Assembly: GCA_032054765.1 (NCBI GenBank)
Contig: DAMBSC010000021.1
Span: forward strand, 1 to 64,000
Reading direction: 5' to 3'
Source: DFXE01 sp032054765
GTDB lineage: Bacteria; Bacteroidota; Bacteroidia; Bacteroidales; Tannerellaceae
Length of the DNA: 64,000 bases
The translations under genes were made by a program, and so were the position numbers. The notes below the pieces were generated by a model. The model was given only the letters and a program-made list of their open reading frames with translations, searched no databases and was not told where the DNA came from. This document shows positions 45,982 through 55,250 of the stretch, piece by piece. Every line of letters starts with the position of its first letter. The first letter of the stretch is position 1.

Positions 45982-47649
45982 TTAAGAGAAAAATTCTGTT
46001 TCTGTGAATTTTCCAAGCTTTTGATACTTGGTATATAACTTCAAATATGTTTTATGTTTTTCCTTATCAGGCTTGTATTCATGAATGAATCCCTGCCCCA
46101 TAATTTTTTGTGCAGTCTTAATATCAGGATGAATTTTGGCTACAACAGAGGCAAACATTGCAGCACCAAAAGCACAAGCTTGTTCAGATTTAGCTACTTT
46201 GATAGGCATACCTAATACATCAGCAAGTGTCTGCATTACAAATGGTGATTTAAGGGAGATTCCACCAATACCTATTACCGAATTGATTTCAATTCCATTT
46301 TCTATGAAACGGTCTACAATAGCTTTCGAACCAAAAGCCGTCGCCTCCACCAGAGCCTTGAAAATATGCGGAGCTGAACTTGCGAGATTCAATCCCGTTA
46401 TCGTCCCTTTCACCAATTGATTGGCATCTGGAGTACGGCGACCATTCATCCAATCGATTGCCAATACAGAACTTTCTGATATAGGTATTTTCTCCGCTTC
46501 CTTTGATAAAGCAGGAATCATCTTATCTAAAGCTTCTTCTATTAGTTTATCTTTTGTATCGTTATCTATCAAATTAGATGAGGCTATCAATTTCTCAAAA
46601 GGCCATGCTAATACTGATTTAAACCACGCATAAATATCTCCGAATCCTGATTGTCCTGCTTCCAGGCCGATCATCCCCGGTACTACTGACCCATCTACTT
46701 GTCCGCATATACCTGGAACTAGTTTCCCTTGCATTTCTTCATGAGGAACAATCATAATATCGCAAGTAGATGTTCCTATCACGCGAACAAAAGTCTTGGG
46801 TTCTATTTCTGCACCTACTGCTCCCATATGGCAATCGAATGCCCCGACTCCTACAGCAACATTTGTATTTAAGCCCAATCTTTGTGCCCACTCAGGCGTA
46901 AGATCACCAACTTTTATATCGCTGGTATAAGTTTCATGAAATAAATGATCTCTGAATCCTTTCAGTTCTGGGCTTATCTCAACTAAGAAATCTTCAGTTG
47001 GTAGTCCTCCCCATTCTTTTAACCACATCGCTTTATGACCAGCAGAGCATCTGCTGCGAACAATTTCAGTAGGTTTTATCTTTCCTGTAATAAGTGAAGG
47101 CATCCAGTCGCAATGTTCTACCCAGCTATGAGCATCTTTTCTAATTGAAGAATCTACATCTAGTACATGAGCCATTTTAGCCCATACCCATTCGCTCGAA
47201 TATATCCCACCTTCGTATGCTGTATAGTCAATAGGCCAACGTTTGGCTATCTCATTTATTCTTGCTGCTTCTTTTACTGCTGTATGGTCTTTCCACAGTA
47301 CAAACATCGCATTTGGATTTTCAGCATATTCAGGACGCAAAGCCAATATCTGACCGTCTTTATCTATAAGTGCCGGAGTAGAACCTGTAGTATCAAATGA
47401 TATACCAACAATATTTTTAGCAACATTTTCAGGAGCTTTACTTAAAGCCTCTTTTACAGATTCTTCCAACGCTTCGATATAATCAAGAGGATGTTGTCTA
47501 TATTGATTGTTCGCCGGATTACAATATTTACCATCTTTCCATCTTTTGTAGTATTTAACAGAAGAAGCTATTTCTTGTCCGTTTTGGGTACTAATTATTA
47601 CCGCCCGGGATGAGTCAGTACCGTAATCTATACCTATAACATATTTCAT
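45982..47649 (-). CDS. araB: L-ribulokinase
   Basis: Phosphorylates L-ribulose to L-ribulose 5-phosphate with ATP. From the chosen start it has 555 residues. FGGY-kinase features: N-terminal phosphate loop YVIGIDYGTDSSRAV; GISFDTTGSTPALID; the ribulokinase hallmark LWKDHTA; VGVGAFDCHMGAVGA; C-terminal GIGGISLKSPFVMQTLADV. An open frame extends 22 codons upstream, but MKYVIGIDYG is the true family start. It lies 138 bases after araA with a long-range inverted repeat in the gap, and 12 bases before the symporter gene. Confidence 0.95.
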   Translation of the reverse strand: MKYVIGIDYGTDSSRAVIISTQNGQEIASSVKYYKRWKDGKYCNPANNQYRQHPLDYIEALEESVKEALSKAPENVAKNIVGISFDTTGSTPALIDKDGQILALRPEYAENPNAMFVLWKDHTAVKEAARINEIAKRWPIDYTAYEGGIYSSEWVWAKMAHVLDVDSSIRKDAHSWVEHCDWMPSLITGKIKPTEIVRSRCSAGHKAMWLKEWGGLPTEDFLVEISPELKGFRDHLFHETYTSDIKVGDLTPEWAQRLGLNTNVAVGVGAFDCHMGAVGAEIEPKTFVRVIGTSTCDIMIVPHEEMQGKLVPGICGQVDGSVVPGMIGLEAGQSGFGDIYAWFKSVLAWPFEKLIASSNLIDNDTKDKLIEEALDKMIPALSKEAEKIPISESSVLAIDWMNGRRTPDANQLVKGTITGLNLASSAPHIFKALVEATAFGSKAIVDRFIENGIEINSVIGIGGISLKSPFVMQTLADVLGMPIKVAKSEQACAFGAAMFASVVAKIHPDIKTAQKIMGQGFIHEYKPDKEKHKTYLKLYTKYQKLGKFTETEFFS

Positions 47650-47667
47650 GATAATAAGATTTAATAC

Positions 47668-47767
47668 TAAAGGTGTCTGAAAGGAAAGAAGTAAAATAAG
47701 CCGACTATACAGCACTTTTTTCTATTTCTATAAAAATCAATCAGTTAAATCTAATCAAACACCTTTA
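47668..47767. repeat. long-range inverted repeat in the araA-araB gap
   Basis: TAAAGGTGTCTGA (47668-47680) and TCAAACACCTTTA (47755-47767) pair over 13 positions with one mismatch around 74 bases. It may fold as an mRNA stem that protects or separates the araDA and araB-symporter parts of the message. There is no T run, so it is not a classical terminator. Confidence 0.55.
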
Positions 47768-47787
47768 ACATAATAATTATATTTATT

Positions 47788-49290
47788 TTATCTTAAAGCT
47801 TTATTAAGCATATAGTACACTTCGTTATTACGCAAATCCTGACGGAACTGACGTATATTTGTGTCTTTGTTAATAATCAACATTTCAATATCTGCAATTT
47901 CTGCATAATCTTCCAACATTTCGGTTGTAACAGAGAATGAGAAGCTTGAGTGATGAGTTCCACCTGCCAAAATCCATGCACCTGCTCCTATTTCAAAATT
48001 AGGCATTGGTTTCCATAATGCGCATGCAACAGGCAATTTTGGAAGTGGTTTTGGTTCGTTTACTTCAACTTCGTTTACAATCATGCGAAAGCGGTTACCC
48101 ATATCCACGATAGTTGCAGCAACACCTTCTCCCTTATGAGCCTGGAATATAAGACGGGCACACATACCGGCATCGCCAATTCCTAAGAAATGCACTTCAA
48201 TACGAGGTTTTGTACCTGTAATGTCAGGGTTAATTTCCAACATGTGCGATTGAAGGATAGTACTGTTTTCTCCATCAAAATTTAGTGTGTAATCTTCAAG
48301 GAATGATTGTCCACCAGGCAGGCCTTGCCCCATTACCCACATTGTACGCACAAGGGCTGCAGATTTCCAATCACCTTCCGCTCCGAACCCATAACCTTCC
48401 GCCATCAGGCGTTGAGAAGCAAATCCCATCAGTTGTTTCATACCTTCCAGTTCATTGAAACTTGTAGTATATCCTTTAGCTCCCTTTTCTTGTAAGAAAC
48501 GACGAAGCCCAATTTCCTGAGCTGCTGCATCACGTACAAATTGGTGTTTCTCTGCACCTTTTTTACAGTCGACCGTAAAATCATAAATCTTTTCATATTC
48601 AGCAACAAGAACATCTATTTCTGCTTCTGTAACAGCTTCGACATATGGTACTAACGTTGCAATAGGAGCATTATCAACATGATATCCTAATCGGATTTCA
48701 GCTTCTACTTTATCACCATCTGTTACAGCTACATTATTCATATTATCACCAAAGCGGATAATAAGCATATCTTGTGAATCTGCCCAACCTGCACAAACGC
48801 GCATCCATGATGCTATTTTGTTTTGAGTATCTTTCTCTTGCCAGTAACCTACTATTACTTTACGGGGTTTACGCAAACGACTGGTAATATGTCCGAATTC
48901 ACGGTCACCGTGAGCTGATTGGTTGAGATTCATGAAATCCATATCGATTTCATTCCAAGGAATTTCTTTATTAAATTGGGTATGAAGATGGAGTAATGGT
49001 TTTTTGTAATCAATCAAACCATGTATCCACATTTTAGCAGGTGAAAAAGTATGCATCCATGTAATCATACCAATACATTTAGTATCACCGTTAGCTTCAC
49101 GCATTATTGCAGATATTTCAGCTGAAGAATTAGCTGTCCCTTTATATACCACCTTTATCGGGAGAATACCTGAATCGTTCAACTCTTTTACCATTTCTGT
49201 AGAATGTGCATCTACCTGAACTACTGCATCACCTCCGTAAAGCAATTGTGCTCCGGTTACGAACCATACTTCTAAATCTTTGAAATTCAT
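47788..49290 (-). CDS. araA: L-arabinose isomerase
   Basis: Converts L-arabinose to L-ribulose in the cytoplasm with a divalent metal (usually Mn). The 500 residues match AraA end to end: EVWFVTGAQLLYGGDAV at the N-terminus, TWMHTFSPAKMWI, LHLHTQFNKEIPW, FNELEGMKQLMGFASQRLMAEGYGFGAEGDWK with the acidic active-site residues, and AGGTHHSSFS for the metal-binding histidines. It lies 34 bases after araD and is co-transcribed with it. Confidence 0.97.
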   Translation of the reverse strand: MNFKDLEVWFVTGAQLLYGGDAVVQVDAHSTEMVKELNDSGILPIKVVYKGTANSSAEISAIMREANGDTKCIGMITWMHTFSPAKMWIHGLIDYKKPLLHLHTQFNKEIPWNEIDMDFMNLNQSAHGDREFGHITSRLRKPRKVIVGYWQEKDTQNKIASWMRVCAGWADSQDMLIIRFGDNMNNVAVTDGDKVEAEIRLGYHVDNAPIATLVPYVEAVTEAEIDVLVAEYEKIYDFTVDCKKGAEKHQFVRDAAAQEIGLRRFLQEKGAKGYTTSFNELEGMKQLMGFASQRLMAEGYGFGAEGDWKSAALVRTMWVMGQGLPGGQSFLEDYTLNFDGENSTILQSHMLEINPDITGTKPRIEVHFLGIGDAGMCARLIFQAHKGEGVAATIVDMGNRFRMIVNEVEVNEPKPLPKLPVACALWKPMPNFEIGAGAWILAGGTHHSSFSFSVTTEMLEDYAEIADIEMLIINKDTNIRQFRQDLRNNEVYYMLNKALR

Positions 49291-49324
49291 AATATTAATT
49301 TTATAATTAGTTAATTAAAATATT

Positions 49325-50011
49325 TTATTGTCCGTAGTAAGCGTCTGGACCATGTTTTCTGGAAAAATGTTTCTTTATAAGTTCTTTGTTCATCTTCAAT
49401 TGAGGATTTACGTTGAATGCTATGAATGCCATTTGAGCTACTTGTTCCAATACTACAGCATTATGAACTGCGTCGTGAGCATCTTTTCCCCACGAAAAAG
49501 GCCCATGATTATTCACTAGTACACCTGGTGTATAATCAGCATCCAATCCTTCAAAACGTTCTACTATGACATTACCTGTTTCTAATTCATATTTGTTTTC
49601 TACTTCATTTTTAGTCATTTGCCTTGTACATGGAATTTGATCTTTAAAATAATCAGCATGGGTTGTTCCTATATTTGGAATATCACAGCCTGCTTGTGCC
49701 CATGATGTCGCATATGTAGAATGTGTATGCACTATTCCTCCGATATTAGGAAATGCTTTATATAGAACCAGATGCGTTGGCGTATCTGATGAAGATTTTA
49801 ATCTCCCTTCGATTATATTTCCTTCCAAGTCAAGTACTACCATATCGTCGGCTTTCATGGTATCGTATGAAACCCCAGAAGGTTTGATTACAACTAAGCT
49901 TCGTTCTCGGTCAATAGCACTGACGTTACCCCATGTAAATATTACCAATCCGTGTTTTACCAAATCAAGATTAGCTTTGAATACTGTTTGCTTTAATGAT
50001 TGTATTGTCAT
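49325..50011 (-). CDS. araD: L-ribulose-5-phosphate 4-epimerase
   Basis: Converts L-ribulose 5-phosphate to D-xylulose 5-phosphate, the entry to the pentose phosphate pathway. A 228-residue class II aldolase-fold enzyme with GNVSAIDRERSLVVIKPSGVSYD, zinc-binding histidines in VHTHSTYATSWAQAG, and LVNNHGPFSWG. First gene of the arabinose operon; two candidate AraR palindromes lie 166-222 bases upstream. Confidence 0.95.
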   Translation of the reverse strand: MTIQSLKQTVFKANLDLVKHGLVIFTWGNVSAIDRERSLVVIKPSGVSYDTMKADDMVVLDLEGNIIEGRLKSSSDTPTHLVLYKAFPNIGGIVHTHSTYATSWAQAGCDIPNIGTTHADYFKDQIPCTRQMTKNEVENKYELETGNVIVERFEGLDADYTPGVLVNNHGPFSWGKDAHDAVHNAVVLEQVAQMAFIAFNVNPQLKMNKELIKKHFSRKHGPDAYYGQ

Positions 50012-50176
50012 GATTTTTTACTAAAAATTTATATATATATATCAATGGTATATTTTTATGCTCTGTTTTACATGAAAGTAACATTACACATAACTTTGAT
50101 AAATAAATACTTAAATTTATTATTGTATATGTTTTTGCGATTGGTGACATTAGATTCGATTATAGGAACAGACAAT

Positions 50177-50195
50177 AAGTGTGTTTTGAACACTT
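50177..50195. promoter_or_regulatory. candidate AraR operator 1
   Basis: AAGTGT, 7 bases, ACACTT: a 6-7-6 palindrome upstream of araD. The adjacent araR gene makes AraR the likely binder. Confidence 0.65.
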
Positions 50196-50209
50196 TTGCA
50201 ATATTAATA

Positions 50210-50233
50210 ATAAGTGTTGAATTGTACACTTAT
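50210..50233. promoter_or_regulatory. candidate AraR operator 2
   Basis: ATAAGTGT, 8 bases, ACACTTAT: perfect 8-bp arms. It shares the AAGTGT/ACACTT core with operator 1, about 35 bp away. Confidence 0.68.
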
Positions 50234-50279
50234 TATTTGTATGTTTTTAAACATCGCAAAAAGCAGACTTTATGAAAAA

Positions 50280-50309
50280 AATAAAGAAGACGATTTCGCC
50301 TTCTTTATT
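50280..50309 (-). terminator. Rho-independent terminator of araR
   Basis: AATAAAGAAG (50280-50289) pairs with CTTCTTTATT (50300-50309), with a further short CG pairing inside. On the minus strand it is followed by a T run (complement of the A run ending at 50280). It lies 34 bases after the araR stop. Confidence 0.8.
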
Positions 50310-50342
50310 CATGAGCATAATATTTAATATTAAAATACTGAC

Positions 50343-51026
50343 TTATACAGAAAAGAGATAGCCTTTCTTCAGCAATGTATCATATTTTTCTTTATCAAAT
50401 GTATAATAATATGCTCCTTTTCTGGATTGCAATTTATCTTTATCCGCCTGCTTTTCAAGTATATCCATTTCCAGAATTTTCTTCCTGAAGTTTCGTTTAT
50501 CTAGTTTAGTCTGATAAATAGCTTCATACAATTGCTGTAACTGGGGTAGCGTAAATTTCTCAGGAAGCAGGTTAAATCCGATAGGCTGCGTAGCCGTTTT
50601 TAGACGTAATATTGCAAGTGTATCATCCAGCATCTGATTGTGGTCGAAAATCAGAGAGCCAACTCTGTCCAATTCTTCCCATCGAGCATTATGAATTTTG
50701 CATAACTCATTATTGAAAGATTCTAAGTCGATAAGAGCATAATAAGCTACGGAAACTACTCGCTCCCCTTCATCCCTGTTTATATCTCCATAGGTGCCCA
50801 CTTGCTCCATAAAAACATCCCTAATACCAGTATATTCAAATAGTACGCGGCTTACAGTATCGGATAAGCTTTCGTCCGGACGTAGGAAACCTCCCATAAG
50901 AGTATCTTTACCTTTCAATGGTTGAAATTTTCTTTTTGATATTAACAGATAAAGTTTACTTTCTTTAAATCCGAGTATTATACAATCTACTGATACAAAA
51001 AATTTTTGTTGTTCTTTATAAAACAT
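50343..51026 (-). CDS. araR: NUDIX-family arabinose regulator AraR
   Basis: From the chosen start this is a 227-residue transcription factor: an N-terminal NUDIX-like domain (about 5-145; FFVSVDCIILGFKESKLYLLISKR, then GGFLRPDESLSDTVSRVLFEYTG, with the catalytic REXXEE pattern degraded) and a C-terminal winged helix (about 155-227; LPQLQQLYEAIYQTKLDKRNFRKKILEMDIL). NUDIX-type AraR proteins that respond to L-arabinose are known in Bacteroides, and the position beside araDAB supports this. The open frame extends 16 codons further upstream, but those codons come from the decayed gene at 51066-51222, so 51026 is the true start. Confidence 0.85.
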   Translation of the reverse strand: MFYKEQQKFFVSVDCIILGFKESKLYLLISKRKFQPLKGKDTLMGGFLRPDESLSDTVSRVLFEYTGIRDVFMEQVGTYGDINRDEGERVVSVAYYALIDLESFNNELCKIHNARWEELDRVGSLIFDHNQMLDDTLAILRLKTATQPIGFNLLPEKFTLPQLQQLYEAIYQTKLDKRNFRKKILEMDILEKQADKDKLQSRKGAYYYTFDKEKYDTLLKKGYLFSV

Positions 51027-51065
51027 GGTTTTAATGGTATTAACCCTTATAATTATTCTTTTCAA

Positions 51066-51222
51066 TTCATACATCAGTTATAACACTAAAAGATAATGAC
51101 CTCTAATATGTCTGTCCAGTCTAGTATTTTCACCAGTTGGTATAACTTTCGGCTTTAGGAGTTAATCCCGCTTCACGCAAAAAAGGAGTAAGAAGCTTGT
51201 CTGCGTCCATTTCTAGTAAGCA
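51066..51222 (-). pseudogene. decayed N-terminal fragment of a GH127/GH146-like (DUF1680) arabinofuranosidase gene
   Basis: On the minus strand the frame from 51222 reads LLEMDADKLLTPFLREAG and then LTPKAESYTNW before a TGA, matching the start of DUF1680-type beta-L-arabinofuranosidases. If one extra T after the TGG codon is skipped, the match goes on: E-N-T-R-L-D-R-H-I-R-G-H-Y-L-L-V-L-stop-L-M-Y against the expected ENTGLDGHIGGHYLSALSLMY. Most differences are GGA to AGA or C to T changes. The fragment ends by running into the spurious upstream part of the araR frame; everything downstream is missing. Two stops precede the fragment. Family assignment rests on remembered consensus. Confidence 0.72.
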
Positions 51223-51392
51223 TTATTATATAAATACAAAACATATTAAAAAGGGCTATCAAGCAATTAATTCTATATCCTGTAATTGGAAATAGTCTAT
51301 TTTCTGGTTTATTTGTCTAAAGACAGATGATGTACTAATTACAAAACAAATATATATATTATTGACTTTTTTATGGTGCTAAATTTATATTT

Positions 51393-52931
51393 TTAATTTA
51401 ATTCTATTGATAAAATTGATTTAGCAGGCAATCTTACATTTAATGTATTCTCTGATATTTTTATATCCTCAAATTTTTGGGGATGTATAAGATTAGGGTT
51501 ATCAAATGTATTGTGATCTGTTATTTGCCTAGAAACAAGTATTCTGGCAGTTGCCTTATTCACTTTAATATCCGGTATATAGAGCATAACTTCCCTATCG
51601 GAACTTAAATGTATATTTGCTAATGTAATATTTAGTTTTCCGTTTTTTTGTGAAGCTGAAGCACTAATTGTATTTACTCTTCGTTCTCTTATTTCCTGCC
51701 AATCCGATAATATATCCAGTGGGATATGCACTGCATCTTGATGGATTTTGTACATATCGAATACATGATAGGTAGGTGTGAGTACCATCCTGTTTCCCTC
51801 TGTTAGTATAATGGATTGCAGGACATTCACAATCTGTGCAATATTTGCCATTTGGATACGGTCACAGTATTTATTGAAAATATTAAGTGTCAAAGCCGAA
51901 ACAAGTGCATCACGCATTGTGTTTTGTTGGTAAAGATGTCCCGGATTAGTACCAGGTTCGACATCAAACCATGTACCCCATTCATCGACCATCAATCCTA
52001 TTTTTTTTTCTTTATCATACCTGTCCATTATTGATATATGCTTTTGCAGGACTTCTTCTATTTCAAGACACTTTCCGATAATCCAATAATACTCATCGTT
52101 ATTAAACTTTGTGGCCGAACCTTTACTCTCATTCCAGCCAGTTACTGTATAATAATGTAATGATAATCCGTGCATTCTATCTTCTATGTTCTTCATAAGT
52201 ACTTCTGTCCAATTATAATCATAATCAGAAGCACCACTGGCTATTTTATAAAGCTTATTATTATCGTAGTTACGGCAATATGTAGCATATCGGCGATATA
52301 AGTCGGCATAATATTCTGGACGCATACTTCCGCCACAGCCCCAACTTTCGTTACCTACTCCGAAATATTTGACTGCCCAAGGTTTTTCCCGACCATTTTT
52401 CCGACGTAGATTTGCCATAGGACTATCTCCATCTGATGTCATATATTCGACCCACTTTGCCATTTCTTCTACTGAACCACTCCCCACATTTCCACTTATA
52501 TAAGGTTCACATCCGAGTATTTCACAAAGATTCAGAAATTCGTGTGTACCAAAACTATTATCCTCGATAGTACCTCCCCAATTAGTATTAACCATTTTAG
52601 GACGATTTTCTTTCGGACCAATCCCATCCATCCAATGGTATTCATCAGCAAAGCATCCCCCCGGCCAACGAAGATTTGGTATCTGAAGCTTCTTCAATGC
52701 TTCCAGAACATCTGTACGGTAACCATTGGCATTATGTATATCTGAGTTTTCTCCAACCCAAAGCCCACCATATATACATCTTCCAAGATGTTCTGCAAAA
52801 TGACCATATATATGTTTGCTGATGGTATCCTTTGCCAGATAAGGGTATAACCTTATTTCAACAACCTGTTTTTGAGAGAACAACTGAATACTTACTATAA
52901 AAATTAGTAGAGTCAATACATATCTTTTCAT
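51393..52931 (-). CDS. GH51 alpha-L-arabinofuranosidase (secreted, compact form)
   Basis: A 512-residue exported enzyme that removes alpha-L-arabinofuranose from arabinan or arabinoxylan. Signal peptide about 1-20; TIM barrel with acid/base Glu195 (FGVGNESWGCGG) and nucleophile Glu317 (LMVDEWGTWFDV); RWPGGCFADEYHW is a family segment near residue 88. A C-terminal beta domain follows. It starts 28 bases after the stop of the second GH51 gene, so both are probably co-transcribed from about 54.95 kb. Confidence 0.93.
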   Translation of the reverse strand: MKRYVLTLLIFIVSIQLFSQKQVVEIRLYPYLAKDTISKHIYGHFAEHLGRCIYGGLWVGENSDIHNANGYRTDVLEALKKLQIPNLRWPGGCFADEYHWMDGIGPKENRPKMVNTNWGGTIEDNSFGTHEFLNLCEILGCEPYISGNVGSGSVEEMAKWVEYMTSDGDSPMANLRRKNGREKPWAVKYFGVGNESWGCGGSMRPEYYADLYRRYATYCRNYDNNKLYKIASGASDYDYNWTEVLMKNIEDRMHGLSLHYYTVTGWNESKGSATKFNNDEYYWIIGKCLEIEEVLQKHISIMDRYDKEKKIGLMVDEWGTWFDVEPGTNPGHLYQQNTMRDALVSALTLNIFNKYCDRIQMANIAQIVNVLQSIILTEGNRMVLTPTYHVFDMYKIHQDAVHIPLDILSDWQEIRERRVNTISASASQKNGKLNITLANIHLSSDREVMLYIPDIKVNKATARILVSRQITDHNTFDNPNLIHPQKFEDIKISENTLNVRLPAKSILSIELN

Positions 52932-52959
52932 GATTTCAAATATTAATTAGTTATTTTTT

Positions 52960-54942
52960 TTATCTATCTGTCAATTTTATTTTATATATGCCAAAAGATT
53001 GACATTCTGCTTTTAAATTCAGAATCTGACCATTGAACTGTGCCGAAACTTTAGTCGGTAAAATATTCTCAGGACTATCTAAAGTATTTATTGTATTTAA
53101 ATTATTAGTTTGTATCATTATACAATCACCTAATGTAAAGATTTGATTCTTCTTTACTCCTTTAAGTTCAACTTTTATATTTTTTGTTTCATTACCTACA
53201 TTTACAATTTTAAGAATATACGTATTCCGATCTCTATCAAATACTGCAGAAGCATACAAACTGTCTTGTCCTGCAATACCTTTACCATCCATAGTCAAGT
53301 TCATCACATTTGTACCCTTATTTTGTGCGTACATCTGTTGAACATAGTAGTTTGGTGTTTTCATCATACGTAAATTATCAAACCAAATCATATCAGGTTT
53401 CCATTGCCATGCATCTACGTGGGCAAATAAAGGTGCATATGTACACATATGAACGATGTCAGCATTACGCTCTAGTCCAGTCATAAAAGCAGATTCGTAC
53501 AAGGCAGATTTGAAATTGTTTTCTTTTCCTTGTGAATAGTCATGGCAAGCATATTCTCCAGCAAATACAGCAGGACCTTTACGATCGTAACTATCGTATC
53601 GGTTTGCATTATTTAAAAACCATTCAGGATCTTTATAGTAATGCTCATCTACCAAATCAACCTTTAGTCGTTTCATTTCAGGCCAGAGATAATCGAATTC
53701 TTTTCCATCAGCCGAAGGGCCTGAACTTCCTATAATTTTTATTTCGGGATATTTTTTACGAATAGCTTTTACAAATGGCTCCAGGCGTTCAGTATATTCT
53801 TTACCCCATTGCTCGTTTCCTATGCCGATAAATTTTAGATTGAACGGAGCAGAATGCCCCATTTCGGCACGAAGTTTTCCCCAAGTAGAAGAAATAGGAC
53901 CATTAGCGAACTCAATAAGATCTAAGGCATCTTGAATGTATTCATCCAGTTTATTTACAGGCAAATGGCATTGTTCACCATTATTCTGATATTGGCAGGC
54001 AAGCCCACAGTTTAGTACAGGCAGAGGCTCGGCACCAATATCCTCTGATAACAAAAAGTATTCATAAAATCCCAAACCATAACTCTGATAATAATCAGGA
54101 TAAAAACGGTCTGTAAATGTATACTGCCATCTATTTTCATTTACCGGTCTGTTTTCTACCTCGCCGATACTCTTTTTCCAATCATAACGGCTATCAAGAC
54201 TCGTACCTTCAACAATACATCCACCAGGAAAGCGAAACACTCCCGGATTAATATCTGCTAAAGCCTGTGCTAGATCTTTTCTCATACCGTTTTCTCTACC
54301 ATTAAATGTTTCGGTAGGAAAGAGCGATACATGTTCTAAGGCAATAGAACCTTTTGACATAAGAAATATCCTTAAACGACCTTTTTTTTCTGTATCTGTT
54401 GAAGTTAAGATTACTTCATATTTTTTCCAGTCTTCTGTGTTGATAATAATCTCTTTACTTCCTATTATATCATTCATAGAATTTACAAGTTCAATACGTA
54501 TCTTCTGCTCTTTGGGAGAGTTTATCTTTTTTGCCCAAACACAAAAACGATATGCTGCACCTTCCATAAACCCCATTCCTTTATATCCTTCGTTTTCTAT
54601 ACCGGTATGTTTATGTGCATGATCCGGATTAGTAAGGATCAAGTAAGTTGGGTTACGGTCGAAAAGGGGATTAGCATTACTTACTTCCACTTTCCCAAAA
54701 GTATTCCAGCCCATCAGGTTTTGAGGGAAGTCAAAAGAACGGTTTTTTACCAGTTCAGCATAGAGCCCCCCATCAGCACCAAAATTTATATCTTCGAAAA
54801 AAAGCCCATACATAGTTGGTTGAATATTAGCTCCTATCTTCTTTGTATCCAGATTAAACTGATAGTATTCTTGCGAAGTTGAAGGTAAGCTAACAGCTAT
54901 TAATGTAAACAATACAAAAGCTTTATAAAACAAATTTTTCAT
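52960..54942 (-). CDS. GH51 alpha-L-arabinofuranosidase (large form with carbohydrate-binding-like insert)
   Basis: A 660-residue secreted enzyme. After a signal peptide (about 1-23) come IQPTMYGLFFEDINFGADGGLYAEL, a beta-sandwich resembling CBM4/9-type modules (about 80-210), then the GH51 barrel with FRFPGGCIVEG, acid/base Glu377 (IGIGNEQWGKEY) and nucleophile Glu463 (VFAGEYACHDY). A C-terminal beta domain ends the protein. It is distinct from the downstream GH51, so the pair may act on different linkages. A weaker AraR-like palindrome lies 79 bases upstream. Confidence 0.93.
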   Translation of the reverse strand: MKNLFYKAFVLFTLIAVSLPSTSQEYYQFNLDTKKIGANIQPTMYGLFFEDINFGADGGLYAELVKNRSFDFPQNLMGWNTFGKVEVSNANPLFDRNPTYLILTNPDHAHKHTGIENEGYKGMGFMEGAAYRFCVWAKKINSPKEQKIRIELVNSMNDIIGSKEIIINTEDWKKYEVILTSTDTEKKGRLRIFLMSKGSIALEHVSLFPTETFNGRENGMRKDLAQALADINPGVFRFPGGCIVEGTSLDSRYDWKKSIGEVENRPVNENRWQYTFTDRFYPDYYQSYGLGFYEYFLLSEDIGAEPLPVLNCGLACQYQNNGEQCHLPVNKLDEYIQDALDLIEFANGPISSTWGKLRAEMGHSAPFNLKFIGIGNEQWGKEYTERLEPFVKAIRKKYPEIKIIGSSGPSADGKEFDYLWPEMKRLKVDLVDEHYYKDPEWFLNNANRYDSYDRKGPAVFAGEYACHDYSQGKENNFKSALYESAFMTGLERNADIVHMCTYAPLFAHVDAWQWKPDMIWFDNLRMMKTPNYYVQQMYAQNKGTNVMNLTMDGKGIAGQDSLYASAVFDRDRNTYILKIVNVGNETKNIKVELKGVKKNQIFTLGDCIMIQTNNLNTINTLDSPENILPTKVSAQFNGQILNLKAECQSFGIYKIKLTDR

Positions 54943-55250
54943 GGTTGTAAAGAAATTATTATTATTAAATATATATTGTTTTCAAGAGAATTTAATATCT
55001 TTTTGGTCGCAATATACATTAAGTGTATAAAATACGCTTCTAAAATAAGGAAATAATTTGAATTAATTATCACATCTCTTAGCTGTTTATGTGTAAATCT
55101 TAAATTAATTAACAATTATGTATTGTTTTGAGGTGGAAAAATCCATTGGCTTAATAGCTTACTCGTAAATAGCTTTATCTAAGAGCGTGATTGTTCTTAT
55201 TAATTAGAATGAACACAATCATTTAGATAAAAAGATGGCCCTGAAATAGT
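54943..55250. other. GH51-HTCS intergenic region with an AraR-like site
   Basis: A 308-bp AT-rich gap without a gene. AAGTGT, 7 bases, ACGCTT (55021-55039) matches the araD-upstream palindromes with one mismatch. Near the HTCS end an imperfect inverted repeat (TGATTGTTC at 55188-55196, GAACACAATCA at 55211-55221) may end the HTCS transcript but has no T run. Confidence 0.55.

Larger units (their letters stand above)
50012..50342. other. araD-araR intergenic region
   Basis: This 331-bp AT-rich gap holds no gene. It contains the araD leader, two AAGTGT...ACACTT palindromes (50177-50195 and 50210-50233) and the araR terminator hairpin (50280-50309). An open frame on the plus strand (50000-50275) has no family resemblance and overlaps these sites, so I do not call it. 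Confidence 0.75.

Noticed and set aside
47668..47767. Small transposon or invertible segment in the araA-araB gap
   Set aside because: The arms are short and mismatched, no target duplication is seen, and no recombinase gene is near.
50000..50275. A 91-codon open frame on the plus strand between araD and araR
   Set aside because: It spans the candidate AraR operators, is composed of low-complexity AT-rich codons and matches nothing recognised.
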